Positions 34,202-43,669 of a DNA stretch of 64,000 nucleotides are shown piece after piece (within the stretch, counting starts at the first letter, position 1; the number at the start of each line of letters is the position of its first letter). The stretch is taken from contig SSFF01000003.1 of NCBI GenBank assembly GCA_008015235.1, positions 310,001-374,000 of the forward strand, written 5' to 3'. Below the pieces are notes generated by a model. The model made no database searches and was not told the origin of the DNA. It saw only the letters and a program-made list of their open reading frames with translations. The translations under genes were made by a program, and so were the position numbers. This DNA comes from Rhodoferax sp. (lineage in GTDB: Bacteria > Pseudomonadota > Gammaproteobacteria > Burkholderiales > Burkholderiaceae_C).

Positions 34202-34215
34202 TTGATCTGGCGCAA
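34202..34215 (+). promoter_or_regulatory. Weak FNR/ANR-like half-site before the oxidoreductase operon
   Basis: TTGATCTGGCGCAA has a perfect left half TTGAT, a 4-bp spacer and a poor right half (CGCAA versus ATCAA). It lies 63 bp before the first start codon, a workable distance for an activator. Confidence 0.3.
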
Positions 34216-34277
34216 AGAATGACCATGCTCCCGTGCCAACAATGGCAGGCTTGTACGCCTTTTCAGGAGTGTGCCGA

Positions 34278-34871
34278 ATGCTGCAAATTCGAATCCACGG
34301 ACGCGGGGGCCAGGGTGTGGTCACTGCGGCAGAAATGCTGTCCATCGCCGCCTTTGAACAGGGCCGCCATGCCCAGGCGTTCCCCAGCTTCGGATCCGAG
34401 CGTACCGGCGCCCCAGTGATCGCCTATTGCCGAATCGACGATCGCCCTATCCGCCTGCGAGAGCCCATCGTGGCGCCCGACGTGCTGATCGTGCAGGACC
34501 CGACCCTGCTGCACCAGGTGGACGTGTTCCAGGGCCTGAAGCCCGATGGCTTCGTGCTCATCAACAGCAAGAAGACCTTCCACGAACTGGGCCTGGCCGA
34601 CATCGAGGCGAAGTACCGGCACGAGCGACTGACCACCGTGCCTGCCACTGAAATCGCACTCAAGCACCTGGGCCGCCCACTGCCCAACGCCGTGCTGCTG
34701 GGTGGGTTTGCCGCCTTGTCGGGCCTGATTGCCTTGGAGGCCGTGGCCCATGCCATACGCGACAAGTTCAGCGGCAAGGTGGCCGAAGGCAACATCGCCG
34801 CCGCCACCGAAGCCTTTGCCTACATCCAACGCGAGCTGGAGGAGCTAAAAATGGGAGGGCAGCATGCTTAA
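34278..34871 (+). CDS. 2-oxoacid oxidoreductase gamma subunit
   Basis: A 197-residue gamma subunit of a pyruvate/2-ketoacid ferredoxin oxidoreductase. It begins MLQIRIHGRGGQGVVTAAEM, the family hallmark, and has QAFPSFGSERTGAPV, the CoA-loop region. ATG 34278 follows AGGAG; the frame is open to 34233. It overlaps the alpha-subunit start by 8 bp. It is the first gene of a four-gene operon; the substrate is uncertain (pyruvate, indolepyruvate, phenylglyoxylate and others are possible). Confidence 0.9.
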   Translation: MLQIRIHGRGGQGVVTAAEMLSIAAFEQGRHAQAFPSFGSERTGAPVIAYCRIDDRPIRLREPIVAPDVLIVQDPTLLHQVDVFQGLKPDGFVLINSKKTFHELGLADIEAKYRHERLTTVPATEIALKHLGRPLPNAVLLGGFAALSGLIALEAVAHAIRDKFSGKVAEGNIAAATEAFAYIQRELEELKMGGQHA

Positions 34872-36117
34872 GCAAACCGAAGGCTCGCACGCCGTGGCCG
34901 AGGCGGTGGCGCTGTGCCGCCCCGAGGTCATTTGCGCCTACCCCATCTCCCCGCAAACCCACATCGTCGAAGGCTTGGGCGAACTGGTGAAGAACGGCAG
35001 CCTGCAGCCTTGTGAGTTCATCAACGTGGAAAGCGAATTCGGCGCCATGAGCGTGGCCATTGGCTCCAGCGCCGCCGGGGCCCGCACCTACACCGCCACC
35101 GCCAGCCAAGGCCTGCTGTTCATGGCGGAAGCCGTGTACAACGCCTCAGGTCTGGGCCTGCCCATCGTCATGACGGTGGCCAACCGCGCCATTGGCGCGC
35201 CCATCAACATCTGGAACGACCACTCCGACTCCATGAGCCAGCGCGACTGCGGCTGGATACAGCTTTTTGCCCAGAGCAACCAGGAAGCGGTGGACCAGCA
35301 CATCCAGGCCTTCAAGCTGGCCGAGGAGCTGTCCATGCCGGTCATGGTGTGCATGGACGGCTTCATCCTCACCCACGCCTACGAACGCATCGACATTCCC
35401 GGGCAAGCCGATGTCGACGCATTCCTGCCGCCCTACGAGCCGCGCCAGGTGCTGGACCCGGCGCAGCCGGTGTCGATTGGCGCCATGGTGGGGCCGGAGG
35501 CCTTCATGGAAGTGCGCTACCTGGCCCACGCCAAGCAGCTGATGGCGCTGGACGTGATACCGCGCATCGCGGCTGAGTTCAAGGAACGCTTTGGACGCGA
35601 CTCGGGCGGGCTGGTGCGCGGCTACCGCTGTGAAGACGCCGACACCATCGTCGTGGCGCTGGGCTCAGTCTTGGGCACGCTGCAGGACACGGTGGACGAC
35701 CTGCGCGCAGATGGGCATGCCGTGGGCGTGCTGGGAATACACAGTTTCCGGCCCTTCCCCTTGAATTCTGTGCGTGAGGCGCTACAAAAAGCGAAGCGGG
35801 TGGTGGTGCTGGAAAAGAGTTTTTCCGTGGGCCTGGGCGGCGTGGTGAGTACCGACGTGCGCATGGCCTTGTCGGGCCTGCAACTGCATGGTTACACGGT
35901 GGTGGCGGGCCTGGGCGGGCGGGCCATCACCAAGGCGTCGCTGACCGCCATGCTGCACAAAGCGATGGCTGACGCGCTGGAGCCCCTCACCTTCCTCGAC
36001 CTCGACTGGGGCATGGTCAATCGCCAACTGCAGCGCGAAGCCCAAACCCGCCGCAGCGGCCCCATCGCCGAAAACCTGCTGCGCGACGTGGGCGCGGTGG
36101 CATCGAAAGTGAGCTGA
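34864..36117 (+). CDS. 2-oxoacid oxidoreductase alpha subunit
   Basis: A 417-residue alpha subunit. It contains the thiamine-domain I segment EVICAYPISPQTHIVEGLGE and VESEFGAMSVAIGSSAAGAR, then the domain with SQGLLFMAEAVYNASGLGLP. The length equals that I recall for PadG, the alpha subunit of phenylglyoxylate:NAD oxidoreductase. The C-terminal transketolase-like part includes LGIHSFRPFPL. It is followed after 3 bp by the beta subunit. Confidence 0.9.
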   Translation: MLKQTEGSHAVAEAVALCRPEVICAYPISPQTHIVEGLGELVKNGSLQPCEFINVESEFGAMSVAIGSSAAGARTYTATASQGLLFMAEAVYNASGLGLPIVMTVANRAIGAPINIWNDHSDSMSQRDCGWIQLFAQSNQEAVDQHIQAFKLAEELSMPVMVCMDGFILTHAYERIDIPGQADVDAFLPPYEPRQVLDPAQPVSIGAMVGPEAFMEVRYLAHAKQLMALDVIPRIAAEFKERFGRDSGGLVRGYRCEDADTIVVALGSVLGTLQDTVDDLRADGHAVGVLGIHSFRPFPLNSVREALQKAKRVVVLEKSFSVGLGGVVSTDVRMALSGLQLHGYTVVAGLGGRAITKASLTAMLHKAMADALEPLTFLDLDWGMVNRQLQREAQTRRSGPIAENLLRDVGAVASKVS

Positions 36118-36120
36118 GTC

Positions 36121-37140
36121 ATGACAAACCAAGTCAAGTTCTACCAGACCGGCACGTTCACGGTGGGCAACCGCCTGCTCACCCCCGAACAGCGCAGCGT
36201 GCAGGCCTCTCTGGAGCGCAGCAATGCGTTGAACTCCGGCCACCGCGCCTGCCAGGGTTGCGGCGAAGCGCTTGGAGCGCGCTACGCGGTGGACGCCGCC
36301 ATGCGCGCCACGCAAGGCCAACTGATCGCTGCGAACGCCACCGGCTGCCTGGAAGTGTTTTCCACACCCTACCCCGAAACCTCATGGCAGCTGCCCTGGA
36401 TTCACTCCCTATTCGGTAACGCCGCCGCCGTGGGCACTGGCATAGCCGCCGCGTTGAAGGTCAAGGCCCGTAAAGCGGGTCAAGCGCAAAGCACAGTGCG
36501 CCTCATCGCCCAGGGGGGTGACGGCGGCACCACCGACATTGGCTTTGGCTGCCTCTCGGGCATGTTCGAACGCAATGACGATGTGCTCTATATCTGCTAC
36601 GACAACGAGGCCTACATGAACACCGGGGTCCAACGCAGCTCGGCCACGCCGCCTGCCGCCCGCACCGCCACCACCATGGCAGTAGGCGAGGCGCCGGGTG
36701 CAGACTTCGGCAAGGGCAAGTTCCTGCCGCTGATTGCCATGGCGCACGAGATTCCCTATGTGGCAACGGCCACCGTGGCGGACCTGCGCGACCTGGAAGC
36801 CAAGGTGGAAAAGGCCATGTCCATCCGCGGTGCACGCTACCTGCACATCCTGGTGCCCTGCCCGCTTGGGTGGGGTGCCGCCAGCCACGACACCATTCGC
36901 CTGGCACGCCTGGCCCACGAGTGCGGCCTGTTCCCGGTGTTCGAGGCTGAGCACGGCGAAGTGACATCGTCCACACCCATCCGCCGCCAGGTGCCGGTGC
37001 AGGACTACCTGAAGCTGCAAAAGCGCTTTGCCCACCTGTTCGCCGGAGACGGCGATGCGGCCACCATCGCCCGCATTCAGAAAGACGCCGACAAGAACAT
37101 CCGCCGCTTCAAGCTCATGCCGGAAGGAGAAACCGCATGA
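36121..37140 (+). CDS. 2-oxoacid oxidoreductase beta subunit (TPP-binding)
   Basis: A 339-residue beta subunit carrying thiamine diphosphate. Motifs are HRACQGCGEALGARYAVDAA (with the CxxC of the proximal cluster region), the TPP motif GGDGGTTDIGFG and YDNEAYMNTGVQRS. It overlaps the start of the next gene by 4 bp (ATGA), a sign of coupled translation. Confidence 0.92.
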   Translation: MTNQVKFYQTGTFTVGNRLLTPEQRSVQASLERSNALNSGHRACQGCGEALGARYAVDAAMRATQGQLIAANATGCLEVFSTPYPETSWQLPWIHSLFGNAAAVGTGIAAALKVKARKAGQAQSTVRLIAQGGDGGTTDIGFGCLSGMFERNDDVLYICYDNEAYMNTGVQRSSATPPAARTATTMAVGEAPGADFGKGKFLPLIAMAHEIPYVATATVADLRDLEAKVEKAMSIRGARYLHILVPCPLGWGAASHDTIRLARLAHECGLFPVFEAEHGEVTSSTPIRRQVPVQDYLKLQKRFAHLFAGDGDAATIARIQKDADKNIRRFKLMPEGETA

Positions 37141-38771
37141 CCATGCAGAAACCCTTTGCCATCACGCTCGACCCCGGCTCGTCGCTTGCCAACAAAACCG
37201 GGACCTGGCGCACCCAACGCCCGGTCTACACCAGCCATCTGCCGCCTTGCAATGCGCAGTGCCCGGCCGGTGAGGATATTCAGGGATGGCTGTTCCATGC
37301 CGAAAGCGGCAACTACGAAGCGGCATGGCGGCATCTCACCCGCGACAACCCTTTCCCCGCCACCATGGGCCGCGTCTGCTACCACTCCTGCGAAGGCGCC
37401 TGCAACCGCGGCAAGCTCGATGCAGCGGTGGGCATCAACTCGGTGGAGCGCTTCCTGGGCGATGAGGCCCTGAAGTACGGTTGGCAGTTCGCTCCACCGA
37501 CGTCGGAATCCGGCAAGAAGGTGCTGGTGGTGGGTGCCGGCCCCTCGGGCATGTCCGCCGCGTACCATCTGCGCCGCTTGGGACACCGCGTGACAGTGAT
37601 CGAAGCTGGCCCCCTGATGGGCGGCATGATGCGCTTTGGCATTCCCCAGTACCGGCTGCCACGCGATGTGCTGGAGGCGGAAATGCAACGCATCGTCGCC
37701 ATGGGGGTGGAGGTGCAGCTCAACACCAAGGTGACAGACATCTGCCAGACCATGGCCGATGGTGGCTTTGACGCCGCCTTTTTGGCCGTGGGCGCCCACA
37801 TTGCCAAACGAGCCTTCATCCCTGCCAACGACGGCGCCCGCCTGCTCGACGCCGTGAGCGTGCTGCGCTCCATGGAGGGCAAAGAAAAACCCATGCTGGG
37901 CCGCCGCGTGGTCGTCTACGGCGGTGGCAACACGGCCATCGACGTGGCCCGCACCGCCAAGCGCCTGGGGGCCACGGAAGCCATCATCGTCTACCGCCGC
38001 ACGCGCGAGAAGATGCCGGCCCACGACTTCGAGGTGGAAGAAGCGCTGGAAGAAGGCGTGATGGTGAAATGGCTCTCGACCATCAAGCAGGCCGACGGCG
38101 CTGCTTTGACTATCGAGAAGATGGCACTGGACGCGCAAGGCAATGCCGTACCCACCGGAGAATTCGAAACCCTGGAAGCCGACTCCTTGGTGCTGGCCCT
38201 GGGCCAGGACGTGGACTTGGGCCTGCTCGACGGCGTCCCTGGCCTGGAGCGCAAGGACGGCGTGGTGCAGGTCGCCCCGCACACCCTGATGACCGGCCAC
38301 CCTGGCCTCTTTGCCGGTGGCGACATGGTGCCGTCCGAACGCAACGTCACCGTGGCCGTGGGCCATGGCAAGAAGGCAGCGCGTGCCATCGACGCTTGGC
38401 TGCGCGGCGAAGTGCTGGCACCCAAGACTAAGGCCTCCATCGCCAGTTTCGAGCGCATCAACCCCTGGTACTACAGCGATGCCCCGCAGACCGTGCGTCC
38501 GCAGCTGGACCTGGCCCGGCGCACCAGCAGTTTCGATGAAGTGCAAGGCGGGCTCTCCGCCGACAACGCCCTCTTCGAGGCCCGGCGCTGCCTTTCCTGT
38601 GGCAACTGCTTCGAGTGCGACAACTGCTACGGTGTCTGCCCCGACAACGCGGTCACTAAGCGCGGCCCCGGCCAAGGTTTCGAGTTCAAGTACGACTACT
38701 GCAAGGGCTGCGGTGTCTGCGTGGCGGAGTGTCCCTGCGGCGCTATCGATCTGGTGAACGAAGAAGTTTGA
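37137..38771 (+). CDS. Fused GltD-like FAD/NAD(P) reductase and 8Fe ferredoxin subunit
   Basis: A 544-residue electron-transfer subunit. The N-terminal cluster domain has CNAQCPAGEDIQGW and CYHSCEGACNRGK. The FAD fold is VLVVGAGPSGMSAAYHLRRL, the NAD(P) fold VVVYGGGNTAIDVARTAKRL, and the second FAD motif FAGGDMVPSERNVTVAVG. The C-terminal ferredoxin domain has CLSCGNCFECDNCYGVCPDN and CKGCGVCVAECPCGAI. It therefore combines the roles of separate PadH (NAD/FAD) and PadF (ferredoxin) subunits and would let the 2-oxoacid enzyme reduce NAD(P) directly. Confidence 0.9.
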   Translation: MTMQKPFAITLDPGSSLANKTGTWRTQRPVYTSHLPPCNAQCPAGEDIQGWLFHAESGNYEAAWRHLTRDNPFPATMGRVCYHSCEGACNRGKLDAAVGINSVERFLGDEALKYGWQFAPPTSESGKKVLVVGAGPSGMSAAYHLRRLGHRVTVIEAGPLMGGMMRFGIPQYRLPRDVLEAEMQRIVAMGVEVQLNTKVTDICQTMADGGFDAAFLAVGAHIAKRAFIPANDGARLLDAVSVLRSMEGKEKPMLGRRVVVYGGGNTAIDVARTAKRLGATEAIIVYRRTREKMPAHDFEVEEALEEGVMVKWLSTIKQADGAALTIEKMALDAQGNAVPTGEFETLEADSLVLALGQDVDLGLLDGVPGLERKDGVVQVAPHTLMTGHPGLFAGGDMVPSERNVTVAVGHGKKAARAIDAWLRGEVLAPKTKASIASFERINPWYYSDAPQTVRPQLDLARRTSSFDEVQGGLSADNALFEARRCLSCGNCFECDNCYGVCPDNAVTKRGPGQGFEFKYDYCKGCGVCVAECPCGAIDLVNEEV

Positions 38772-38821
38772 GACCGCTCTCCATGGCTTTGTCAGGTGGG
38801 ACGTAGGGTAATTCGTACACA

Positions 38822-41698
38822 ATGTTTGCCATGAACATGCTGGATATCCGAACCCTCAGTCTTGTGGCTCTCGCGACCAGCCTGCTGCTGCCGCTGGTCT
38901 TGCTGGCTGGTGGCCAGTTTGTGGGCAGCGTGCACCATTCCACCCGCGCCTTTAATCGGGGCGTCACGCTCTATGCTGCCGGGTTCCTGCTTTTTGCCCT
39001 GCGCGGTTTGGCACCGGACTGGATCAGCATCGTCGTGGCCAATCTATTGATATTTGCAGGGTACTGCGAGTTGGCCATCGGATTTCGCATGTACTTTCGG
39101 GGGCAGGCAAGCCGGCGCCTCCTGTTCATGGGACTGACGCTCAAGCTCTGGATGCTGATCTGGTACACCTACATCGATCCCTCCCTGGCCAACCGCATTT
39201 TCTACAACTCGATATTCTTGGGCACCATCTCGTCTGTGATGGCCTATGAATTCTTCCTGGCGTCACGCAAGCTACCCCGCACGGACGATGCCAGTCGGAC
39301 AGAGCGCCGTCTGCTCGACGCCGTCGGACTGGCGTTCTTGTTGTCCAGTTGCAGCTTCATGCTGCGCACCTATTTGTTCTGGGGCTTGCACGGTGACATC
39401 AATCCCCAGACCATCGGAGGTGTCACTTACGGTGTGTCGTTTGTGGTCGGGATTCTGCTCAACTTTGTTTTGGCAGCGAGCCTGCCCTTGCTGATTTCTC
39501 GCCGCAACCAGCAGGAACTCATGGAAAGCCGTGAACTCCTGGCCCAGACCGAGGACTTGGCACAGATGGGCAGCCTGGTGCACGACTTGCATACCCAGAA
39601 GACCATGGCCAACCGCGTGCTGGTCAACATGCTGGACGCCTCCAGCCCCGGCGAGGTCAGCCTGCAAAGCTGGCTGGACCGGCTGCATCCGCAGGACAAA
39701 CCCCGAATCGAAGAAAAAGTGCGAGGCATGCTCGATGGTGACAACAACACCATCCACGCCGAATGCCGCATGCTGCGCAACTCCGGCAAAGAACCCATCT
39801 GGATTTCGTTGCACTGTGGCATGCGCCGCAACGCCGCGGGGCAAATGCAGTTCATCGCATCGATGCGGGACATCACCAGCATCAAAGCCGCTGCCCAGGC
39901 TGCCTTGACAGCACGCGACGAGGCCGACCGGGCCAACGCGGCCAAGTCCACCTTTCTAGCAAATATGTCCCACGAAATCCGTACGCCCATGAACGGGGTG
40001 TTGGGGCTGACCCGCCTGTGCCTGGAAGGCACGCTGGCGCCGCGGGAGCGCGATCTGATCGAAAAATGCCATTCCGCCGCCCAGTCACTGCTCGGGGTGG
40101 TCAATGACATCCTGGACTTTTCCAAGATTGAAGCTGGCAAGCTGGTCGTGGAAAGCACGGCCTTTGACCTGGGGCGCACGGTCGACAATGCCCGCAACCT
40201 GTTCGAGCAGATGGCCGGTGGCAAAGGCCTGCGCTTTGTCGTCGACCTGGCGGATGATGTGCCTGCTGGTCTGGTGGGTGACCCGTTGCGGCTGTCCCAG
40301 GTGCTCAACAACCTGCTGGGCAACGCGGTGAAATTCACCCAGCAAGGCGAGGTCCGCTTGGACATACTCCTGCTGAAGGCATCGGCCGACCAGGTGCTCG
40401 TGGCTTTTTCGGTGCAGGACACTGGTATCGGCATGACGTCCCAGCAACAGCAGAACCTGTTCCAGGCTTTTTCACAGGCCGACGCATCGACCACCCGCAA
40501 GTTTGGAGGTACCGGCCTGGGCTTGGTCATATCCCGCCATCTGACCGAATTGATGGGTGGGACATTGACCGTAGAGAGCACCGAAGGCACGGGCACCACC
40601 TTCACTGTCACCCTGCCCTTTGGCCTGTCCAGTGCCGCCCTGCAGGCGCCGTCCCATGGACAGCGGGCGAGTGGCCAGCGTCTGAAGGGACTGCTGGTAC
40701 TGCTGGTCGAAGACAATCCCACCAACGTGCTGGTGGCCACCCTTTCACTGGAGAGCGAAGGGGCTTCTGTGGTGCACCGTGCCGACGGGCAACTGGCGGT
40801 CGATTACCTGCGAACCGGTGCGGACAACGTGGACGTGGTCCTGATGGACATTCAGATGCCTGTGATGGATGGCTACACGGCCACCCGCATCATCCGCACC
40901 GAACTTGAAATGCACCACCTGCCCATCATCGCCATGACGGCCAATGTGATGGACATGGACCGCGAGGCCAGCCGCCATGCAGGCATGAATGCCCATGTCG
41001 GAAAGCCCTTTGAGATGGATCGCCTGGTCACGGTGATTCTGCAAGCGGTGGGCGGTGCCATCGTCATTCCCGACCCACAAGAGAACGCCGGTCCCGTCAC
41101 GGACACGCACGCCATGCTGGACTTGGAGCCCGCGTTGCAACGCATGGGCAACAACCACGCACTGATGCGTCAGGCCGCAGCCTCGTTCAGTCAGGATCTG
41201 GTGGGCATGTTCCAGTCGCTGCGTTCCCAGGATGGCGCAGCAGACACCCCCCTGGCGACGCTGCACACCCTCAAAGGACTGACCGCCACCCTGGGACTGG
41301 CCCGCGCGGCCGCGTTGACCCGCGCACTGGAGGCTTCCTGCCGCACCGGCGCAGCCATCCGTCCAGATCAGATCGATGCCCTCGAATCCGTGGTCAAGTC
41401 CTCGTTGCAGGCACTGCTGGCTGCACTGGAGCCACCCTGCGCGCATGAGGGCCACAGACAGGACGAGGCATCCCCTTCTCCATGTGCAGAGACACAATCC
41501 CAGGCCCATGCAGTATTGGTACAGCTGGCTGAGATGCTGGCGCAGTCGGACATGTCCGCCCTGCTGCACTTTGCACAGCACCGCGAGCTGCTCAGAGTGC
41601 ACTACAACACTGGCATGACCGAGCTGGAGACGGCGCTGGAAGCCTTGGAGTTCGATACGGCAGGGGCCGTGTGCAGCGCCATGATGAATGCTAAATAA
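38822..41698 (+). CDS. Hybrid histidine kinase (membrane sensor-PAS-HK-REC-HPt)
   Basis: A 958-residue phosphorelay kinase. About seven N-terminal hydrophobic segments (to residue ~225) are followed by a coiled linker, a PAS domain (roughly 260-355), and HisKA FLANMSHEIRTPMNGVLGLT. The HATPase includes LLGNAVKFTQQ, DTGIGM and FGGTGLGLVISRHLTELMGG. The receiver is LLVEDNPTN with phospho-Asp in VLMDIQMPVMDG and a Lys in VGKPFEMD. The HPt is LHTLKGLTATLG. The start may be 38822, 38831 or 38837; none has a strong ribosome site. No cognate regulator is adjacent; the 3' end overlaps the convergent SulP gene by 8 bp. Confidence 0.92.
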   Translation: MFAMNMLDIRTLSLVALATSLLLPLVLLAGGQFVGSVHHSTRAFNRGVTLYAAGFLLFALRGLAPDWISIVVANLLIFAGYCELAIGFRMYFRGQASRRLLFMGLTLKLWMLIWYTYIDPSLANRIFYNSIFLGTISSVMAYEFFLASRKLPRTDDASRTERRLLDAVGLAFLLSSCSFMLRTYLFWGLHGDINPQTIGGVTYGVSFVVGILLNFVLAASLPLLISRRNQQELMESRELLAQTEDLAQMGSLVHDLHTQKTMANRVLVNMLDASSPGEVSLQSWLDRLHPQDKPRIEEKVRGMLDGDNNTIHAECRMLRNSGKEPIWISLHCGMRRNAAGQMQFIASMRDITSIKAAAQAALTARDEADRANAAKSTFLANMSHEIRTPMNGVLGLTRLCLEGTLAPRERDLIEKCHSAAQSLLGVVNDILDFSKIEAGKLVVESTAFDLGRTVDNARNLFEQMAGGKGLRFVVDLADDVPAGLVGDPLRLSQVLNNLLGNAVKFTQQGEVRLDILLLKASADQVLVAFSVQDTGIGMTSQQQQNLFQAFSQADASTTRKFGGTGLGLVISRHLTELMGGTLTVESTEGTGTTFTVTLPFGLSSAALQAPSHGQRASGQRLKGLLVLLVEDNPTNVLVATLSLESEGASVVHRADGQLAVDYLRTGADNVDVVLMDIQMPVMDGYTATRIIRTELEMHHLPIIAMTANVMDMDREASRHAGMNAHVGKPFEMDRLVTVILQAVGGAIVIPDPQENAGPVTDTHAMLDLEPALQRMGNNHALMRQAAASFSQDLVGMFQSLRSQDGAADTPLATLHTLKGLTATLGLARAAALTRALEASCRTGAAIRPDQIDALESVVKSSLQALLAALEPPCAHEGHRQDEASPSPCAETQSQAHAVLVQLAEMLAQSDMSALLHFAQHRELLRVHYNTGMTELETALEALEFDTAGAVCSAMMNAK

Positions 41699-43451
41699 CC
41701 TCCCAGCCCTCGAATTGTCTGCTGCTCGTACTCTTGTTTTTGTAGCAATCAGGTCCTGCCTCGCGCAGTGACTCGAACGCAGCATTGACCGACAGAAACA
41801 CCTGCCCGGACAGCCCGGTCCACAAGGGAACGCGCTCCAGACGGTCTTGCACAGGGCCCTTGACCTCGGCCAAATGCAGGCGCACACCGCGTCCCTGCAG
41901 GTCGCGGTTCAGATCGGCCAACACCTCCATGGCGGTGGTGTCCACGCGATTGACCGCACTCATGATGAGCACCACATCGTGCGTGTCCGGAGCCTTGGAC
42001 AGCTCCAGGGCCAGGCGCGATTCGACAGCGCTCAGGTTGCCGAAATACAGGCTCTCGTCAATGCGCAGCAAGAGCACGCCGGGGATGGTCTCGACCCCGT
42101 GACGCTCCACGTTGCGAAAGTGTTCGGTACCGGGAATGCGCCCGATCACCGCAATGTGAGGGGCGCTGGCGCGCAGCAGCAGCGTCGCCAATGACAGGGC
42201 AATGCCCAGTACGATGCCCAGCTCCAGCCCCAGCACCCACACACCCACCGCAGTGGCCATGAGCGCCACCGCATCGGCACGGTCATAGGCCCAGGCCTGG
42301 CGCAAGGCGCGCACATCGACCATGCCCAGCGCAGCCACCACGATGCTGGCCGCCAGCACGGCCACGGGCATGCGCTCCATCCATTGGGTTCCGGTCAGTA
42401 CCAGGGCCGCTATCCCCAGTGCGGTGACTACGCTGGCCCATTGCGTCTGAGCACCTGCCGCAGTGTTGAGCGCGGTACGCGACATGCCGCCGCCCACCGG
42501 CATGCCGCCGCTGAAAGCCGCCACAACATTGGCCGCACCCAGCCCCACCAGCTCGCGGTTAGCGTCGAGCCGCTCGTGGCGCTGCACCGCCAGGGCCTGC
42601 GCCATGGTGATGCCCTGTACCGTACCCACAAAGGCCAGTGTCAGCGCCGGTGCCAGCAACTGGCGCAGCTGGGCGGCGTCCGGCCACACCCAGGACCAGA
42701 CGGCCGCGTCCAGGCGCACCATGCCCACCACCGCCACGCCGCTGTTGCGGTCGGCGTCGGTCAGCACAACCCACAGCGTAGCCAGCAACAGGATGCACAA
42801 GGGTGCCAGGCGCACCGCATGCCCGGCCCCCTGTGCCGAGAGTCCCACATGCTTCAGCCATCCCGCCAGGCGGGTGCGGGCCAGCACCAGGACCAGCACC
42901 GCAAGCAGGGACAGCACCACGGTGGGTGCATGGGCTTCGCGCAACTGGCGGGCCAGTCCCAGCACCGTGGACAGCACCGATTCCTGGCTCCCGGGCAGCC
43001 CCAGCAGGTGGTGGGCCTGGTTGACCACGATGAGCAGCGCCGAGCCGGAGATGAAACCGCTGACCACCGGGCGGCTCAGCAATTGGGACAGAAAACCCAG
43101 GCGCAAAAGCCCAAAGGCCAGCATGAAAGCCCCGGAAAGCAAGGCAAGCAGGGCCGCCAGCACCACATGCTGTGCCGAGCCCGGCACAGCCAGCGGCGCC
43201 AACAGCGACGACGTCATGATGGCGGTAATGGCCACCGGCCCCACCGCCTGGGTGCGGCTACTACCCAGCCAGGCATAGGCCAGCACTGGCAGCACACTGG
43301 CCACCAACCCGGCCGGTGCCGGCAAGCCGGCCAGCAGGGCGTAGGCCAGGCTTTGCGGGATGACCAGCACGGCCACCATGGCACCGGCCAGCACGTCGGC
43401 TTGCAGGTGGGAGCGGGAAACAAAAGCCAACCAGGCGGGAAGATTGCGCAT
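41691..43451 (-). CDS. SulP-family anion transporter with STAS domain
   Basis: A 586-residue transporter. The family start is AGAMVAVLVIPQSLAYALLA, then LVASVLPVLAYAWLGSS and GPVAITAIMTSSLL. There are about 12 membrane segments to residue ~420, then a cytosolic STAS domain (GVLLLRIDESLYFGNLSAVE, VDTTAMEVLADL). Substrate could be sulfate, bicarbonate or dicarboxylate; no partner gene narrows this. The last ~20 residues (DCYKNKSTSSRQFEGWEVI) seem added by a degenerate repeat copy. Confidence 0.92.
   Translation of the reverse strand: MRNLPAWLAFVSRSHLQADVLAGAMVAVLVIPQSLAYALLAGLPAPAGLVASVLPVLAYAWLGSSRTQAVGPVAITAIMTSSLLAPLAVPGSAQHVVLAALLALLSGAFMLAFGLLRLGFLSQLLSRPVVSGFISGSALLIVVNQAHHLLGLPGSQESVLSTVLGLARQLREAHAPTVVLSLLAVLVLVLARTRLAGWLKHVGLSAQGAGHAVRLAPLCILLLATLWVVLTDADRNSGVAVVGMVRLDAAVWSWVWPDAAQLRQLLAPALTLAFVGTVQGITMAQALAVQRHERLDANRELVGLGAANVVAAFSGGMPVGGGMSRTALNTAAGAQTQWASVVTALGIAALVLTGTQWMERMPVAVLAASIVVAALGMVDVRALRQAWAYDRADAVALMATAVGVWVLGLELGIVLGIALSLATLLLRASAPHIAVIGRIPGTEHFRNVERHGVETIPGVLLLRIDESLYFGNLSAVESRLALELSKAPDTHDVVLIMSAVNRVDTTAMEVLADLNRDLQGRGVRLHLAEVKGPVQDRLERVPLWTGLSGQVFLSVNAAFESLREAGPDCYKNKSTSSRQFEGWEVI
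41733..41750 (-). repeat. Dispersed REP-like repeat, degenerate copy G
   Basis: On the minus strand ATTGCTACAAAAACAAGA: only the left ATTGCTA arm is clear. It encodes part of the SulP C-terminal tail. Confidence 0.3.
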
Positions 43452-43540
43452 GGGGCAACTGTACTATTGGCCGTGGTCCCAGATTGTTTTGTCCGGATTT
43501 CAATGCCAAATTGCCACCTGGCCCGCGTCGATATTGCGCA

Positions 43541-43572
43541 GTAAGCTATATTTTTGGTAGCAAATTGATACC
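43541..43572 (-). repeat. Dispersed REP-like repeat, copy F
   Basis: On the minus strand TTTGCTACCAAAAATATAGC: both arms of the core are present. It lies in the 218-bp divergent gap between the SulP and ATP-grasp genes; the rest of that gap shows no clear promoter or operator. Confidence 0.5.
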
Positions 43573-43669
43573 AACCATTGCCTGTGCGCGGACCTGGCGT
43601 TGAATCCCGACCGTCAGCCCCCATCTCAGGCGTAGCATTCAGCCCCACGCCCCCACCTCCCGCGCCCCT

